DNA of 64,000 bases from Cryptomeria japonica (taxonomy: Eukaryota > Streptophyta > Pinopsida > Cupressales > Cupressaceae). Under the pieces are notes generated by a model. That model was not told the DNA's origin. It saw only the letters and a program-made list of their open reading frames with translations, and made no database searches. The stretch covers positions 121,582,640 through 121,646,639 of the forward strand of contig NC_081410.1 in NCBI RefSeq assembly GCF_030272615.1, in the 5' to 3' direction. Made by a program: the position numbers and the translations under genes. Shown piece after piece: positions 33,748 to 44,708 of the stretch (position 1 is its first letter; each line of letters opens with the position of its first letter).

Positions 33748-34073
33748 TGTTAGATCGTATTTAGCTATTAGTTATTTTTTTACAACTAGTTATGCTTTTG
33801 TGTTCTTTTGCTTAAGTTTCACTTAGGAGTGCTTATTTTAGTTGTGCACCTAGTTAGCTAGAGTTGAGCTTTATTTATCTCCTCATGCTTGCACTTGAAT
33901 TCTCCTAAATTTAGTTTCATGATTTCTTTATAAGCACCTCATTGTGCAATTGTAACTCATTTTGTATTCTTTGTTTTTGAGTAATATAGCAATCTTTTGT
34001 GTAGCTCTCTCTTGTGGAAAGTGTTCTTGTTTGTCATTTGATCTTGTAGGAACTTGTGTTGAAAAATTCAACG
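33748..34073 (+). repeat. 5' LTR of element E
   Basis: It runs from TGTTAGATCG to ATTCAACG (CA end changed to CG), 326 bp. It matches the 3' LTR at 44709-46200 once the solo LTR there is removed (321 bp). Confidence 0.88.
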
Positions 34074-34085
34074 TGGTATCAGAAC
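34074..34085 (+). other. Primer-binding site of element E
   Basis: TGGTATCAGAAC fits the 3' end of initiator tRNA-Met used by Ty1/copia elements; the usual form is TGGTATCAGAGC. Confidence 0.85.
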
Positions 34086-35349
34086 ATGGATTCGGCAAGC
34101 CTCTTCTCTAGCTTTGAGGTTTTTCATTGCTCGGAAGCATTGCAGGGGAATAATTTTTCTTTTTCGTGGATCTGATGGTGGGCGATTTTTTTTATCAATT
34201 TTGAGGCAAAATGGGAATCACCATCACATCTGTAGCATCAAAAAACCCTAAGATCAATTGTCGGTTCATCAAAAATTGGATAGTTGAAATTTGGGGTCAA
34301 AGTTGTTGAGGGCATGTTTTACGAAGCAAGTTCTTGAGGTAACAGGAAAATCTAGTCGTTTTAGGATAAAATGGACATTGCCATCATGCTCGAAAGGCCC
34401 AAAAACCTATGAATCACCTAGCAAATTGTCAAAACCATAGACTATAAATTTTGAGGTTTTTTTTTAGGTCTATGCATCATTTTTCATGCGCTTGTATGGA
34501 TCATACCTATACCAACAACATCAAAAAATTAGCGCTAAAAAAAGAAGCTCTAAAGTAATATTTTATCGGTTTCTTTCAAAAAAAATTCAAAGGTGCTTTT
34601 TAAGGGGTTCAATGTTGTTTATGTGGCAAAGTTTGTTTTAAAAAAAATTAAATAAAATTTAAGTCAAAAAAAGTGCTTTCACAGGAGTACGTATTCCTTC
34701 ACATCAATACTTGTGCAAGTACTATAGCCAACATCAACAAGCCTTTGACTTTTTTTTTTGGAGGGGGGGGGGAGATTTTGCTATTTTTAGCAATACTTGT
34801 ATATTTAGTGAAGATCCCTATTTTTAGCATCACAAGGAATCTTACAAAAAAATTTGCCTACTCAGCAAATAATCTCTGCCACATCAATAGTTGGTCAACC
34901 CTTTGACTAGTTTGACCTTTCAAGCCATAAAAAGTTATCTTCAATTTTTTGTTCATAGCTTGGTCATACAAGCTTCATTTTTTAACTTCCACATATCGTC
35001 AGAAAGCTCGTTCTAGCACCAATCTATGCATGGTGTTAGTTTTGTCAGATTTTGCTTTAAGTGTCTACTATGGACCTCCAAAGTTAGACTTTTTTTTTCG
35101 TGCTTTCGGGGCCATAACTTGGGCAAATGAACTCCATTTTTTGACTTCTACACATCGTTGGAAAGCTCTTAGAGACACCTATTTAGATCTGCCATTATAT
35201 TTTCCATATTTTTCTCAAGTTATCGGAAGAATTAATTTCTTTATTTTAGGCTTTATCTTCATTTTATTGCACTAGGGTTTGTGGTTTCTTTTTTTGTGTG
35301 TGTGGGAGGGTCAATTTGTCTTTTTCAGATCCTCTCCACACCTCAGCCT
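34086..35349 (+). other. 5' leader of element E
   Basis: No gene is seen between the primer site and gag. The leader contains several near-copies of a segment around CATTTTTTGACTTC and CATCGTTGGAAAGCTC (about 34970-35000 and 35140-35170), and a T/G homopolymer patch near 34750. Confidence 0.6.
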
Positions 35350-35961
35350 ATGGCGAACTCTATTGTTCATCTCACGATCCATAACTATCACAACTAGAAG
35401 GATCAGATGACTAATTTGCTTATGTCTAGGGGTTTGTGGTCTACTTTGGATGAGAGCCAACCCACCTTGGAACATTCATTTGAGGTTTTTTAACAAAAAA
35501 ACAATATGGATGGGGCTATGGGATTGACTGTCATACATGTTTTCAATAGTCTCATGTTTCACCTTAAGTCATGAACTACTCCACAAACCATGTGGACTAA
35601 GTTCAAGGATCTTTTTGGGAAAGTTAATGAGTTGCGAGCAGTGCAGCTAGAGATGGAGTTGACCACATTGGTGCTTGATTCATTTCCCTCTATTGAGGAC
35701 TTTCTAGAGAAGTTCAAATCTCTTGAATCTTTCTTGAAAAGTTGTGGTAAGGATAAATCTGACAAAGAGTGTCTACTTGATTTTGGCTAAGCTTCGAGGG
35801 CCTTTCCAAGTCTTCGCTTCTACATTTTATGCCTCCATGGATGTTTTGGGTATAGCCTTCACTTTTCCCTCTTTTGAGGTCTTTTGTGAGTGGTTGACGC
35901 GAGAGCGAGCTTTTTTTACTCAACGTGATTCACTTTTAGGGTAAGTGCAAGAAGTTGTGTC
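35350..35961 (+). pseudogene. Copia gag of element E, N-terminal part
   Basis: ATG at 35350 opens a decayed gag with LWSTLDESQPTLEHSFEVF, TMWTKFKDLFGKVNELRAVQLEMEL (35588-35662) and SIEDFLEKFKSLESFLKSCG. A frameshift near 35760-35790 is followed by LILAKLRGPFQVFASTFYASMD and EVFCEWLTRERA, the usual end of the copia gag helical domain. An early TAG near 35390 sits where TGG fits. The frame is then cut by the CACTA-like element at 35962 and continues at 40992. Confidence 0.7.
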
Positions 35962-36026
35962 CACTTAATGTGGAATTTTTACACTTACAAAAAAAGTACA
36001 AATCAGGCAAAGCACATGGGAGACGA

Positions 36027-36195
36027 AACGGGATCCCGATTAGCCATGGGATCTTAAGCCTAAAAAATAATCGAGATCATGAGCCTAATTTTAGAAATGG
36101 GATCTCGTTCTAAAATAAAATGGGATCCTGTTTCCTAGAATATAAAATAAAAATAAAAAATGGGAGCCAACTCATATTTTCTAATTGGGATCCCG
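36027..36195. repeat. Left subterminal GGGATCCC-type repeats
   Basis: GGGATCCCG, GGGATCTTA, GGGATCTCG, GGGATCCTG and GGGATCCCG follow within about 170 bp, most preceded by A-rich bases. Confidence 0.75.
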
Positions 36196-37057
36196 ATTTA
36201 AGCCACTAGCAAGCCTTCCAGGTAGGTCGCTTCCTAGCTTTTTTTTTTTTCTAAGTTTAAGTTTTTATTATTTTTTTTCAATTCGTGAAAGAACTTTTTT
36301 TGTTTAAATTAGTTTGTTTTTTTTAATTATGAAAATAATTTTTTTTTGAATTGATTACTTTAGGTTTTTTTTTAAGTGTTAGTTTAGCTTTTGATAATCA
36401 AGCAATTTTTTATAAAATTCTTATTTTTGCTTAATGAATGAAAATGAAAATGTTGAAAAACAAAAACAAAAATTAAAATGAAAACGAAACAAAAAAAACA
36501 TGAAAATGAAATAAAAAACAAAAATGTTCAAACGTAATTATAAAAAAAATAAAAATAAAAATGAAAACAAAAACGAAAACGAAAATGAAATTCAAACCCA
36601 AACCTAAGGAATACGCATAATACTTTTAATGCATACATTTAAACCTAGACGTCATTCAGGATCTCATTGTGACCTATAGTTGAGTAAGACAAGTAATAAT
36701 CTACATCCTCTAGCTTCGATTGGGATAATAGTATTAAATTCTTGATCTCATTAGGACCTTTACCTTCAATCATGTTTGTATAGGACCCCTTAAGACAAAT
36801 TAATTATCGCATGTGACCCCAAGTTAAAGTTACATTTATTATCACAAACATGATCTAGGCTTAAGACATAATTAATATGACCCCTTAAGACATTCATTAT
36901 CACATGGCACCCCTTAAACAAGTTTGAAATGTGTACCTAACATATGCAAACAACATTTCATTAGGACCTCTAGCTAATTTATAAGACCCCTCAATTATAT
37001 ACTTTCAATACATGTATATGTATGGACATGTTAAATGCTCTCCATATATATCTGTAA

Positions 37058-37448
37058 ATTTCACTTAAACCCTATTATGTCATAATAGGTCTTAGATTAT
37101 GTCATAAGACCCCTTCAGAGGACCTATAATTATGACATTATACTGCTTAGTAGGACCTATCAAGGGGTATTATGTCATAATAGGACCTATTATGACATAA
37201 TAGGATCTATTATGTCATAATAGGACCTATTATGACATAATAGGACCTATTATGACATAATAGGATCTATTATGTCATAATAGGACCTATTATGACATAA
37301 TAGGATCTATTATGTCATAATAGGTCCTCTTATGTCATGAGACCCCTTAGGAGGACCTATTATGTCATGATAGGTCCTATTATGTCATAAGGCCCCTTAA
37401 GAGGACCTATAATGTCATAATAGGTCCTATTATGTCATAAGACCCCTT
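37058..37448. repeat. Palindromic 20-bp satellite, first block
   Basis: Units follow GGWCCTATTATGWCATAATA, tandem and with few changes. Each unit has two dyads, centred on the W of GGWCC and on the W of TATTATGWCATAATA, so the array reads nearly the same on both strands. The W positions switch freely between A and T. Confidence 0.9.
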
Positions 37449-37860
37449 AAGAAGATCTATTAGTTTGATCCCCTTTTAAGCCACGTGTCCTGATTAGTTT
37501 GATCCCCTTACTTAAGCCACGTGTCCTATTTAGTTTGATCCCCTTAAGCCTCATGTCCTGATTAGTTAATTTCCCTTTAAGCCATGTCCTAATTAGTTCA
37601 AATGATCCTCATGTCCTGAGAGGAACTATTAGTTTGATCTCCTTTTAAGCCACATGTCCTAATTAGTTTGATCCCTTTAAGCCACATGTCCTATTTAGTT
37701 TGATCCCCTTAAGCCCAAATTTCAAAAAATAGCCATTTGGCGAATATTAGCCACTAAAGTTTTCACCGAGCCTCATATCCTGATTAATTAATTTCCCTTT
37801 AAGCCATGTCCTAATTAGTTAAAGTGTTCCACTTTTAAGCCACATGTGATAATCGGTCCT
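37449..37860. repeat. Second satellite, first block
   Basis: Units of about 34-37 bp read GTTTGATCCCCTTTTAAGCC then ACATGTCCTAATTA, with shorter variants lacking parts. It interrupts the 20-bp palindromic satellite. Confidence 0.85.
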
Positions 37861-38885
37861 ATTACATGTCATAGTAGGTCCTATTATGTCTTAAGGTGTC
37901 TTATGACATAATAGGTCTTATTATGTCATAATAGGTTCTATGACATAATAGGTCCTATTATGTCATAATGGGTTATATTATGTGATAATCAGCCACATTA
38001 TGTCATAATCGGTCCTATTATGTCGTAATAGGTCCTATTATGTCGTAATAGGTCCTATTATGACATAATACCCCTTAACAAGTCCTATTAAGGGGTCTGA
38101 TGACACAAGAGGTCCTCTTAAGGGGTCTCATGAAATAATAGCACCTATTATGACATAATAGGTCCTATTATGTCATAATAGGTTCTATCATGTCCCAAGG
38201 TGTCTTGTAGCATAATAGGACCTATTATGACATAATAGGTCCTCTCAAGCGGTCTCGTGAAATAATAGCACCTATGTGACATAATAGATCCTATTATGTG
38301 ATAATGGGCCCTGTTATGTGATAATCGGTCTTATTATGTCATCATAGGTCCTCTTGAGGGGTCTTATGTCATAATAGGTCCCATTATGTCATAATGGGTC
38401 CTATTATGTCTTAAGAGGTCTTATGACATAAAAGGACATGTTATGACATAATAGGACCTGTTATGACATAACAGGTCCTCGTAAGGGGTCTCATGACATA
38501 ATAGGTCCTATTAATATATCATAATAGGACCTATTATGACATAACATGACCTATTATGATGTAACATGACCTATTATGTCATAATAGGTGTTATTATGTC
38601 AATCACATAATAGGACCTATATTATGTCATAATATGGCCTATCATGTCTTAAAGGTCTTATGACATAATAGGACCTGTTATGACATAACAAGTCCTTATA
38701 AGGGGTCTCATGACATAATAGGTCCTATTAACACAACATAATAGGACCTATTATGTCATAATAGGTGCTATTATGTCAAGGTATGTCAAGGATCTATGAT
38801 GACATGACATGATTGATTATCATATAATAGGACCTCTTATGACATAATAGGATCTATTATGTCATAATAGATCCTATTATGCCAT
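37861..38885. repeat. Palindromic 20-bp satellite, second block
   Basis: Same unit as the first block, here more degenerate and mixed with AAGGGGTCTCATGACATAAT-type variants. Orientation of variants changes along the block. Confidence 0.88.
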
Positions 38886-38888
38886 CAA

Positions 38889-39490
38889 ACCCCGTAAGAG
38901 GAACTATTAGTTTGATCCCCTTTTAAGCCACATGTCCTAATTAGTTTGATCCCCTTTTAAGCCACATGTCCTAATTAGTTTGATCCCCTTGAGCCACATG
39001 TCCTATTTAGTTTTATCCCTTGAAGTCTCATGTCCTAATTGACCTAATTACTTCAAATGATCCACTTTTAAGCCATGTGTTCTATTTAGTTTGGTCCTCT
39101 TAAGCCACATGTCCTAGTTAGTTAATTTCCCCTTAAGCCATGTCCTAATTAGTTCAAATGGTCCACTTTCAAGCCACGTGTCCTATTTAGTTCGTTCCCC
39201 TTAAGCTACATGTCTTAATTAGTTAATTTCCCCTTAAACCATGTCCTAATTATTTAAAATAATCCCCTTTTAAGCCACATGTCTTATTTAGTTAAATCCC
39301 CTTCCACATGTCCTAATTAGGCCCATTCCCTTAAGTCGTGTCCCAATTAGTTCAAATGATCCCTTTTTAAGCCACGTGTCCTATTTCGTTTGATTCCCTT
39401 AAGCCATGTGTCATAACTAGGTGGACATCCCCTTAAGCCATGTCCTAATTAGTTCAAATGATCACCTTTTAAGCCACATGTCCTATTTTG
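38889..39490. repeat. Second satellite, second block
   Basis: Same GATCCCCTTTTAAGCCACATGT-type unit as 37449-37860, trailing off near 39490 at the start of a minus-strand coding remnant. Confidence 0.85.
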
Positions 39491-39950
39491 TTGGATTTTC
39501 ACAAGGATTTTCACTTTCAACATTCAAAGGAATTTCATCTTCATTAACATGAGGGTTTTTATTTTTAATATCTCTAATTTGTTTCATTTTTTCATGAACA
39601 ATTGTATCAATCTCAACATTGATGTATCCAGCTTCTAGTAAATCATCAACATGAATATCATCTATAATCATATTTTCGGAGAAGGATTTGAAGATGTACT
39701 TGGATTTGAGGATGCAGTACCTGGATCAATCTCCATAATTGTATTATCTTCCACATCATCATCCATAATAACATCATCTACATCCATCTTATCCCCCAAG
39801 GTATCATATCGGAAGTTTGTTGAGTCCTCGTTGTTCTATCTCTTTGACATTTGGCCTCCTTCCGTCTTTCTTCTTGAATTTCCTCAATGGTCATTTTCCT
39901 CCTATGTTTCTTCTTTTGACGTTGTTTAGACCCCTTGACTAAAAAATTAT
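39483..39950 (-). pseudogene. Charged coding remnant inside the CACTA-like element
   Basis: From about 39950 downward the minus strand reads a Lys/Arg/Glu-rich stretch (KQRQKKKHRRKMTIEEIQEE). After a frameshift near 39795 it reads an Asp-rich stretch (MDVDDVIMDDDVED), and after a second shift near 39665 a helical stretch ending in TGA-free sequence to 39483 (MIIDDIHVDDLLEAGYINVE). A TTTTTTAG acceptor-like sequence precedes the basic part. It may be the remains of a transposase or accessory gene, but I recognise no catalytic motif. Confidence 0.35.
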
Positions 39951-40118
39951 GCAATGATTGCCACCTTCAAAAAATGGATATAAAATTGCAACAAAGGAGC
40001 ACCCACAATACAACTAGATCATAAAATGTTGCACAAAAAGTCATACAAAGAATATGTTGTATCACTTAAAATAATTGCTATATATGCATTTATTTTTAAA
40101 AAATACAATGAAAAAGGA

Positions 40119-40240
40119 AATGGGATCCCGTATCCAAAACGAGATCCCGTTTTAATTTAAAATGGGATCCCATTTGCTTTTTGTATTTTTAATTATTTTA
40201 AAAAACAAAACAAGGTCGTGTATCTTAAATGGGATCTCGT
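40119..40240. repeat. Right subterminal GGGATCCC-type repeats
   Basis: GGGATCCCG, GAGATCCCG, GGGATCCCA and GGGATCTCG occur within 120 bp, the same family as at the left end. They lie further inward than on the left (about 750-870 bp from the end). Confidence 0.75.
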
Positions 40241-40991
40241 TTCTAAAATTTTTTATTTTTGGCCCGATTTTTCCTTTGGATTTTGGCTTGGGAAATGGCT
40301 CTGAGTGTCAACCCTTTGGCTTGGACCTAGTTTGACCTGCAACTTGAAGGCCAAATCAATCTTCATACAAAATAATGACTTCAAAAATATATCTGAACAC
40401 CAAATTTTAAGAATTGTTTTAAATAATAAAAACTCACTTAGTAGAGATTGTCTAGATTCTAAAAATGTATTATTATTTTTTAAATGAATCAATATTTTTA
40501 TTTTTAAAATAATTTCTAATGAAAGAGGTCCATAAACTTGAAATAGCAGGGTTTTTTAGTTTTTTAATAATTTTTTTGGAAAAACAATTATATGGCATCA
40601 AACTAGAGACAATTCTATATAGTTAAAAAAAATAAAGTTTAGGTCAAATTATGTTTGTCGTACACGAGGATTTTTCAAAAAAATGATTATGCCCAATAAA
40701 AAATTAACAAAAAAAAACAATTCAAAAAAATATCCTCATCAAAGGTGAGTGAGTTATAGATCTTTTCCCAAAAGAATTCAGAAAAATACTTTCATTTATG
40801 TCAAATTATGCTTGTCGTACACAGGCATGGTATGGTCCTGAAAAGTGACTTTTAAACTATAGGTTTTAGTAATGTCTAGTCAAACATAATTTTCAAGATC
40901 TGGCTATTAAAATAAATTAAATATTTGGAAAGCAAACTTCGAGCACTACATTTTCTATTACTGACTTTTTTCAAAATTCATTATTTAAGTG

Positions 40992-41420
40992 CTTCAAATT
41001 TTTAGGTCAACAAGACAAATTCTAAAAAAAGGGGAAAACACTTCCACTTTTTGGCCAAAAAGTGGACTCAACTTCTTGTAGGTACCCTTCAAGCTCCTCC
41101 TCTCAGGACTTGGTTTCTCAGCCCTCTAAGGGCTAACAAAAGAAGAAGTCGAAGACTAAGACACAATCTTCATTAGGCAGTGAGAGTCCCTCCAAGAGCC
41201 CTCAACAATCAAATCGGAAGTCCAAATCCACTCCACCACATCCTAATTCTTCAAAGTTTGGTGAGCCTTCCTCCAAGATGAAGAAGAAGTTTAGTGAACC
41301 TTTCGATTTTTGTGGAAGGAGGGACATCCTGTTACCAGATGTTGGAAGAGACTAGAGGCTTTAGAGGAGGCCATGAAACAACATCACATTTCAACCCCTT
41401 AGTCTTATTCCTCAAACAAA
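40992..41420 (+). pseudogene. Copia gag of element E, C-terminal part with zinc knuckle
   Basis: The frame resumes with KFLGQQDKF, then a Lys/Ser-rich linker (SKTKTQSSLGSESPSKSPQ) and a zinc knuckle near 41310-41350, FDFCGRR followed, after a one-base shift, by HPVTRCWKRLEALEEAMKQH. The first Cys of the CX2C pair is replaced by Phe or lost and the frame is broken, so it is not functional. Confidence 0.6.
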
Positions 41421-41529
41421 GGCAAAGGTCAAACCCTTTCTACACGGGTCTTGTCTACCTATACTACTTAGATACTTTATTTTGGTTCTTCTCACCATAT
41501 GACACACTCTCGAGATATTGTTGATTCTC

Positions 41530-44440
41530 TTTCAGATTGTAACACTAAATAGATTGCAGTGGGGGATTCTACTCAACTTTCATTTTTTGGTTCGGGCCTT
41601 ATTCAACTTGAGGATGGCTATCTTCAAGATGTGCTTGTTATTCTTGGGATCTCCAAAAACCTTCTCTTAGTTTATCAAATATGTCATTCTAGAATAGGGA
41701 AGACAGTTGAGTTCATACCATGTGATGTGATTATTAGAGACCTCCCCGATCCTGATGTTATTATGGCTACTGGGAGTGTTGATCCTACATCTTAGCTATA
41801 CCGCTTTGATGGTTTTGAGAGTCCAACACTTGTTGATTATTCCTTCATATCTCATGAGACTTGGTGAACAACCTTTGGCATGAACGTTTCGGTCATGTCA
41901 ACTACAGGTTCTACAACAAATTAGCACTCACTCTTTGGTGTTTGGCCTACCTTAGATTTATTGTACTAATGGTGTTTGTCGAGGTTGTGTGCTTGGTAAG
42001 CATCACAAGGATTCTTTTCCTTCGGTAGAGTGTTAAGATACCCTTGGAGTTAGTTCATAGAAACCTCATGTCCTTTTCGACTCCATCTTTTTTCGGGGGC
42101 CAAGTATGTGCTCACATTCATTGATGACTTCTCCAAGCATACACAGGTGCACTTCCTTAAGTAAAAGAGGGATGTCTTTGATTTCTTCGGGAGGTATAAG
42201 GTATTTGTGGAGAAGTATTTTGCTATTTTTATAAAGTAGATATGCATAGATAATGGGGGGAGCATGTCAATCAGGCATTCTGAGACTTTTGTACTGAATA
42301 TGACATCCTTCATTAGCTTACAATTCCTTGTACCCCTTAGCAAAATGGTGTTGCTAAGAGGAAGAACATAACACTTCGGGAGATGGTTAATTGCATGATT
42401 TAGTCTAAGGATATAGATGCAACTTTTTGGGCTTAAGTAGTGGATTGCGCTAATTAAATTCAAAATTGGATGCCTCACAAGGCATTGTGACATATGACTC
42501 CTAAGGAGGCTTGATCCCATGTTAAGACTGATGTGTCTTCATTCAGAGTTTTTGGGAGTATGGCTTGGGCATTTATTCCAGATGCACAAAGAAAAACCAT
42601 AGAGAGGAAGAGTCAACCACTGACATTTGTTGGCTATCATGAGGATTCTAAGGCATACATGTTGTTTGATCATGTTTTTAGAGAGGTATTGTTTCAACGA
42701 GATGTCCAGTTTGATGAGTGTTATCCTCTAATGGAATCTCCATCACCAACTTATTTGTCACTTCCTACTCCTCCTTCATTTCTTGAGGATTGTTTTCCTT
42801 TTAAGGATGAGGAAGATGTTTCAGTTTATCCCTCACCACCTGTCCCACCACTTCCTAAGTGCACTTGTAGTACTATTGATGCAGTTGAAGATTGGGTGAG
42901 TGATCATTCATATTCTCATCACACTCATTCATAGAGTTTTGGGGTCTCTCTTGTGATTCGGGTTAATTTTGTAAATCCTTAGAAGTTTTTAGATGCGACG
43001 GGTATTCTAGAGTGGGATCAGGCTATGACAAAGGAGTATTCTTCATTGATGAAGAACCGCATCTGGATTCGTGTTCCTCTTCATAAGGGAAGAAAGTTGG
43101 TGTAGTGCAAGTGGGTGTATCATACCAAGTATGCTATATATGGTTTCATTGATAAGAATAAGGCTCATATTGTTGCTAAGGGGTTTTCACAGGTTGAGGG
43201 CATTGAAGATTCTGAGACTTTTTCTCCTGTTGCTAAGATGGATTCTATTCGCCTTGTAATTTCTCTTTCAACTTCATAGGGATGGTCAGTTTATCAGATG
43301 GATGTGAAGAATGCTTTCTTGCATGGTGATCTTTGTGAGAAGATCTATACAAACCAACCACTTCACTTATTTGTAGGCTTCGACATTCATTGTATGGTCT
43401 CAAGCAAGCCCCTCGAGCATGGTATGAGAAGATAGACACATTCCTACTTTCTACCGGTTTCACACGTTGTCATTTTGATCCCACAGTTTACACTCAGCAT
43501 TAGGAGGTGGATATTTTAATTTTGGTCTTGTATTTAGATGACTTGATTCTTATAGGTAGTTCTTCTTCTATGATTCAAAGTGTTTAACGAGCATTTATGG
43601 AGTGTAGTTTGATATGACATATCTTGGTCTTCTACATTAATTCCTTGGTCTTCAAGTTACTCAGTCTTCGGATGGGATTTCCATTTGTCAACAGAAGTAT
43701 GCTCTTGATATGCTTTAGCAATTTGGCATGATTTATTGCAAGCCCACCCCCATTTTAGTTAGGTATTGTTTTGTCTTCTAGTTGTTCTACTCCTTCAATT
43801 GATGCTATATTTTACAGATAGTTGGTTGGTAGTTTTTTGTACCTAACACACACTCATCTCGATATTTCCTTTATGATTGGTCTAGTCTCTCGATTCTCTC
43901 ATGGTCCACATGAGAGTGAATCGAAGGCTGCCAAATGTATCTTTAGGTGCATCCAGGGCACATTGCACTTTGGCATTCATTATACATTAGGAGACTCTAG
44001 GATTGTTGGCTCCATTAACTCAGATTGGCTGGTGATGTTAATGATCAAAAGTCTATTTCTGGCTTTGTTTTTTGTCTTGGTTTCGACCCCATTGTATAGT
44101 CTTGAAAGAAGCAATCTACTATCGTATTATCATCTACAGAGGCAGAGTATCGAGTAACAGTTCTTGCTAGCCAGGAGGTTTTATGGCTTCATAAATTATT
44201 GACAAAGTTTGGTTACCTCTTAATGGTCCCACTATTCTTTGATGTGACAATCAATGCGCCATTCATATTTCTCACAACCCAGTGGAGCATCAATGAACTA
44301 ATCACATTGAGTTCCACATTTACTTCATTCGATAGTTGATTCGGGATGGTCTTCTCAGCTTGATTACATACCTATGGAGGACCAGGTTGCATATATCTTA
44401 ACTAAACCCTTGACATCCCCACGTTATCTTTAGTTGCGAT
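41530..44440 (+). pseudogene. Copia pol of element E (integrase, RT, RNase H)
   Basis: The integrase zinc finger is visible as LWHERFGHVNYR (about 41870-41910), followed by a heavily broken core with STOP-rich frames (42000-42500). The open part 42533-42934 is the integrase C-terminus. RT shows QMDVKNAFLHGDL (about 43295), SLYGLKQAPRAWYEK (about 43390) and LYLDDLILIG at about 43530, where the usual YVDD is YLDD. RNase H starts near 43820 with MVGSFLYLTHTHLDISF and reaches about 44430. More than twenty stops and several shifts rule out function. Confidence 0.75.
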
Positions 44441-44708
44441 CAATGCTTGGGTGAAGGAAGTTGTCCTTAGGGGGTGTATTTGAGCCCTTCCTTCCCTTTT
44501 TAGTAGTTCATGTTTCTTTTTTATGCATTGCATCTCTCACTTTTGGAGAGGGGTTTTTTCCCACGTGGTTTTTCTCCTTTTCTCCACTTGGAGAGGCTCA
44601 TTGCTTTGTACATGGGTACCTAATCAAGCTTTTTGTTGTTGAGACCCATTTTTGCATTCATGCATTTAGAGTTTTTCCAACTCACCCTAAGTTTCACTTA
44701 AGGGGGTA
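44441..44708 (+). other. 3' untranslated part and polypurine tract of element E
   Basis: The purine run AAGGGGGTA at 44700-44708 sits directly before the LTR start. The rest has no recognised feature. Confidence 0.6.

Larger units (their letters stand above)
35962..40991. mobile_element. CACTA-like non-autonomous DNA element with palindromic satellite inside
   Basis: The ends are inverted: CACTTAATGTGGAATTTT at the left and, reversed, CACTTAAATAATGAATTTTG at the right. Host gag sequence resumes on both sides. Subterminal copies of a palindromic motif close to AAACGGGATCCCGTTT occur near the left end (36027-36190) and near the right end (40119-40240); such subterminal repeats are typical transposase sites in CACTA and related elements. 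The flanking trinucleotides (GTC and CTT) do not match, so the 3-bp duplication expected for CACTA is not confirmed. TTAA is present at both ends, so a TTAA-target element is an alternative. A decayed minus-strand frame at 39483-39950 is the only coding remnant. Confidence 0.55.
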
